A stretch of DNA of 15,326 bases from JAYFRE01 sp034926235 (GTDB taxonomy: Bacteria > Pseudomonadota > Alphaproteobacteria > Rhodospirillales > Magnetospirillaceae): positions 1 to 15,326 of the forward strand of contig JAYFRE010000131.1 in NCBI GenBank assembly GCA_034926235.1. The letters are read 5' to 3'. A model generated the notes under the pieces. The model made no database searches. It saw only the letters and a list, made by a program, of their open reading frames with translations, and was not told the DNA's origin. The position numbers were made by a program, and so were the translations under genes. Position 1 is the stretch's first letter. Each line of letters begins with the position of its first letter. Below, piece by piece: positions 13,634-15,326 of this stretch.

Positions 13634-14255
13634 GAAACCCTATGTCGTAGCTGTGGTGGACGATGATCCCGGCTTCAGCGAAGCCATGGCGTGGGTGCTG
13701 GAACAGGCCGGCTACGCAGTGCGAACCTATCCCGACGCTGCCGCTTTCATCGGCAATCACGCAATCGACGCCCTGGGCTGCACGCTGCTGGATCTTGTCC
13801 TGGAAAAAGAAAGCGGGCTGGATGTGTTGAAATACGCGCGTCTCAAAGGCTTCGATGCGCCTTTTGTCATGATCTCGGGCCATGGCGACATTCCTGTCGC
13901 CATTCGGGCCATGCAGACGGGAGCGTTCGGCTTCATCGAGAAACCGGCTGACAATGCCGAAATCCTATCCATCGTCGCGCGGGCCTGCGCGGCCCACCGC
14001 AGGCAATCCCAACGCTATGGTCGGGCATACCCAGCGCTGCAAGCCTATGAACGGATGACGTCTCGCGAGCGCGAGGTCTTCTGGGGAATGATCGACGGGC
14101 TGACGACGAAGGAGGTCGCGGCGGCGTTGGGAATAAGCGTGCGTACGGCGGAAGTCCATCGGGCGCATATCTTCGACAAGGCTTCGACCGGCAGTCTGGC
14201 CGGCCTGCACGCCATGGCCTATTTCCTGTCCGCCTACCGGACTGTTAATACGTAG
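13623..14255 (+). CDS. FixJ/NarL-type response regulator
   Basis: The 210-residue protein has a receiver domain at about 5-125 with the acidic pocket DDD (13-15), phospho-acceptor Asp57 (LLDLVL), Ser85 in place of the more usual Thr (VMISGHGD) and Lys107 (FIEKPAD). A LuxR-type HTH follows at about 143-205 (MTSREREVFWGMIDGLTTKEVAAALGISVRTAEVHRAHI). This is the FixJ architecture. The HTH is slightly divergent: the canonical NKEIA and KMxA positions read TKEVA and KAST. The start overlaps the end of the kinase gene by 11 bp behind a GGGGGGAAGG ribosome site, so the pair is co-translated. No neighbouring structural operon is evident as a target. Confidence 0.93.
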   Translation: MNAEKPYVVAVVDDDPGFSEAMAWVLEQAGYAVRTYPDAAAFIGNHAIDALGCTLLDLVLEKESGLDVLKYARLKGFDAPFVMISGHGDIPVAIRAMQTGAFGFIEKPADNAEILSIVARACAAHRRQSQRYGRAYPALQAYERMTSREREVFWGMIDGLTTKEVAAALGISVRTAEVHRAHIFDKASTGSLAGLHAMAYFLSAYRTVNT

Positions 14256-14470
14256 TTTTCCACAATATATCCAGGCGCGTTGCGCTCTTAATCTCAACAG
14301 GCTGCTGGTTCGATGAGCGGCACATGGCGGGGTTGTGCGTTTCTAGAGCAAGAGAGCAACAATATGGCAATAGCGTATAAAATAAACGACAAAAAACAGT
14401 ATGCATTTCCACGGATTTTAAACGTTTTAGCGAAAATAATTTTGTTGTTTTCATTAAGATTAAAAATTCA

Positions 14471-14692
14471 ATGCACAGAATTGACGTAATTGGACACTTT
14501 GGCGATAACATCATAATAGACAATGAGATGCATCAGTTTGATGAGATCATTAGTATTTTAATTAAAGAAAACATTAAGGACATATTCATAGACATAGTAA
14601 TATTAGATAGAATAAAAAATTCCAGAATCCACATAGAGAACTTATTTTTCCATCAAAATATTTTTATAGAAACCATGGGGGTTTTGGCGTAA
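14471..14692 (+). CDS. Hypothetical 73-residue protein in AT-rich DNA
   Basis: This open frame encodes an Ile/Asp/His-rich acidic polypeptide (MHRIDVIGHFGDNIIIDNEM at the start, ending IETMGVLA). I recognise no domain, signal peptide or membrane helix. The middle (EIISILIKENIKDIFIDIVILD) could fold as alternating helix and strand. No good Shine-Dalgarno precedes the ATG. Its AT-rich codons differ strongly from all other genes here, so if real it was recently acquired or is a fragment of a larger foreign gene. In such AT-rich DNA few stops are avoided by chance, so an open frame of this length is mild evidence for coding, no more. Confidence 0.3.
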   Translation: MHRIDVIGHFGDNIIIDNEMHQFDEIISILIKENIKDIFIDIVILDRIKNSRIHIENLFFHQNIFIETMGVLA

Positions 14693-14726
14693 CTGATGCT
14701 ATAAATTAAATAAAAATTGTATTCGC

Positions 14727-14776
14727 AATATTAATATATGGGGGTTACTTAATATAAGCAAGTAATATTAATATAT
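14727..14776. repeat. Direct repeat of AATATTAATATAT with internal hairpin
   Basis: The 13-mer AATATTAATATAT occurs at 14727-14739 and 14764-14776, 37 bp apart. Between them lies TTACTT-aatataagc-AAGTAA, an inverted repeat. The 13-mer is itself almost palindromic. In such AT-rich DNA part of this could be chance. Confidence 0.5.
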
Positions 14777-14943
14777 AGATTTATAAAAAAACCATAGAGA
14801 ACACATTTATACAAAATAATTTTTGTAATTAAATGTTGATTTTATCAAATGCCGCTCTGGCATCTTGAGGAAAGCTGAAGAGGCTGAGGATATCTTGCCG
14901 TTGTAGAATCCTGTGCGAGTTTGGATCGTGTGCGGGGGAATTT

Positions 14944-15192
14944 CTATCGCAGTCCGGGCATCCACAGAAAAAAGTACGCTGCACCACCATGACCGATGAT
15001 TACAAACGCAACGGCACAGCGGCGTTGTTCGCTGTTCTCGATGCGCTGACCGAAGAGGCGTTGGCAAAACATGCAGCGCCATCGGCACCAGGAACCCATC
15101 CGCTTCCCAGATGTTCAGGAACGGAAGATTTCGGCCGGCAGGATCGTTCCGTCATCTTCAACAATTACGCCGCGCACACGCGCGCCAAAGCC
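14944..15192 (+). pseudogene. IS630-family transposase remnant, frameshifted and truncated
   Basis: The fragment matches the middle of IS630-type DDE transposases in two frames. The first frame gives the PQKKVRCTTMTDDYKRNGT block and then AALFAVLDAL. A shift by one base near 15065 gives MQRHRHQEPIRF and SAGRIV. A return to the first frame near 15147 gives VIFNNYAAHTRAKA. The catalytic Asp of the usual DNYxxH motif is Asn here. Both termini are missing: upstream it fades into the AT-rich island, and downstream it stops exactly where the IS5-type end begins. It therefore cannot make an active enzyme. Confidence 0.75.
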
Positions 15193-15195
15193 TAG

Positions 15196-15326
15196 GTCCT
15201 GTTGACAAAGGGGATTCCCAAATTCGCCCGGACGTGATTCAACACTGGTCTTTGCGGAGACCATTGGCATGCGTGGCGACCTGACGGACGAGGAATGGGG
15301 GATCATCGGGGAGTTGTTGCCCGCCG
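15196..15326 (+). mobile_element. Left end of an IS5-family insertion sequence (IS427/IS1031-like)
   Basis: Starting at about 15196, the sequence GGTCCTGTTGACAAAGGGGA and the next 70 bp resemble the left end of IS5-family elements of the IS427-like group, followed by the transposase start. The element interrupts the IS630 remnant. The exact terminus is uncertain by a few bases because the right end is outside the window. A small dyad GGTCT-ttgcgg-AGACC (15247-15262) lies just before the transposase ATG and could limit read-through translation. Confidence 0.7.
15269..15326 (+). CDS. IS5-family transposase, N-terminal fragment
   Basis: From the ATG at 15269 the reading is MRGDLTDEEWGIIGELLPA before the window ends. 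The LTDEEWxxIxxLLP pattern is the signature N-terminus of IS5-family (DUF4096-type) transposases. Only 19 codons are visible, so intactness cannot be judged. Confidence 0.85.
   Translation, partial: MRGDLTDEEWGIIGELLPA

Larger units (their letters stand above)
14256..14943. other. AT-rich island downstream of the response regulator
   Basis: From about 14340 to 14850 the base composition falls abruptly far below that of the flanking genes, with many runs of A and T. One doubtful ORF (14471-14692) and a pair of direct repeats lie inside. A small GCGC-GTT-GCGC hairpin (14275-14285) soon after the regulator stop is a weak terminator candidate. The composition suggests acquired DNA. The right side merges into a transposase remnant. 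Confidence 0.55.

Noticed and set aside
14245..14523. 92-codon minus-strand ORF in the AT-rich island
   Set aside because: It overlaps the end of the response regulator, has no ribosome site and resembles nothing. Probably a chance frame.
1..15326. CRISPR arrays, toxin-antitoxin pairs or phage defence genes
   Set aside because: No regularly spaced repeats and no proteins of such families were recognised in any frame.

Overview
The window comes from a GC-rich alphaproteobacterium, probably Rhodospirillales-like. This is inferred from the base composition, the adjacent hopanoid genes hpnC and hpnD, a FixJ-type two-component pair, a fused TRAP permease and the kinds of insertion sequence present. 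No species-level call is possible from the sequence alone.

Left part (1-8202): a catabolic-looking locus built around a divergent LysR/TRAP promoter. On the minus strand, in order of transcription, are a LysR regulator (3964-4875), a short-chain dehydrogenase (3042-3836, followed by a strong terminator at 2952-2987), two tandem PPC/DUF296 proteins (1996-2538 and 1578-1973), and then, after a 460-bp gap, an AcoA-like 2-oxo acid dehydrogenase E1 alpha (100-1116) overlapping the start of E1 beta (cut by the window edge). On the plus strand are a Tat-exported TRAP binding protein (5144-6154) and a fused DctQM permease (6211-8151), closed by a UUCG-loop terminator (8173-8202). The simplest reading is uptake of a small carboxylate or hydroxy-acid, oxidation by the SDR, and decarboxylating oxidation by a ThDP-dependent complex, under LysR control. 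The role of the paired PPC proteins is not known. One retains a His-rich motif and the other has lost it.

Middle (8203-11358): a gene-poor stretch, a PraR-like XRE regulator (8674-9069), an AT-rich gap, the translationally coupled hopanoid/squalene genes hpnC-hpnD (11102 to 9427, minus strand; no hpnE within the window), and a divergently placed tRNA-Gln(UUG) with encoded CCA (11255-11329).

Right part (11359-15326): a 650-bp leader without a convincing gene, a MASE1-domain membrane histidine kinase (12005-13633) overlapping a FixJ/NarL-type response regulator (13623-14255), then a markedly AT-rich island with one doubtful ORF. The island ends in a decayed IS630-family transposase that is cut by the left end of an IS5-family element running off the window. 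This end looks like a mobile-element landing zone.

The best candidate for something under-described is the PPC/DUF296 doublet in its metabolic neighbourhood. Next come the AT-rich island and the MASE1 kinase/regulator pair, which has no obvious target gene.
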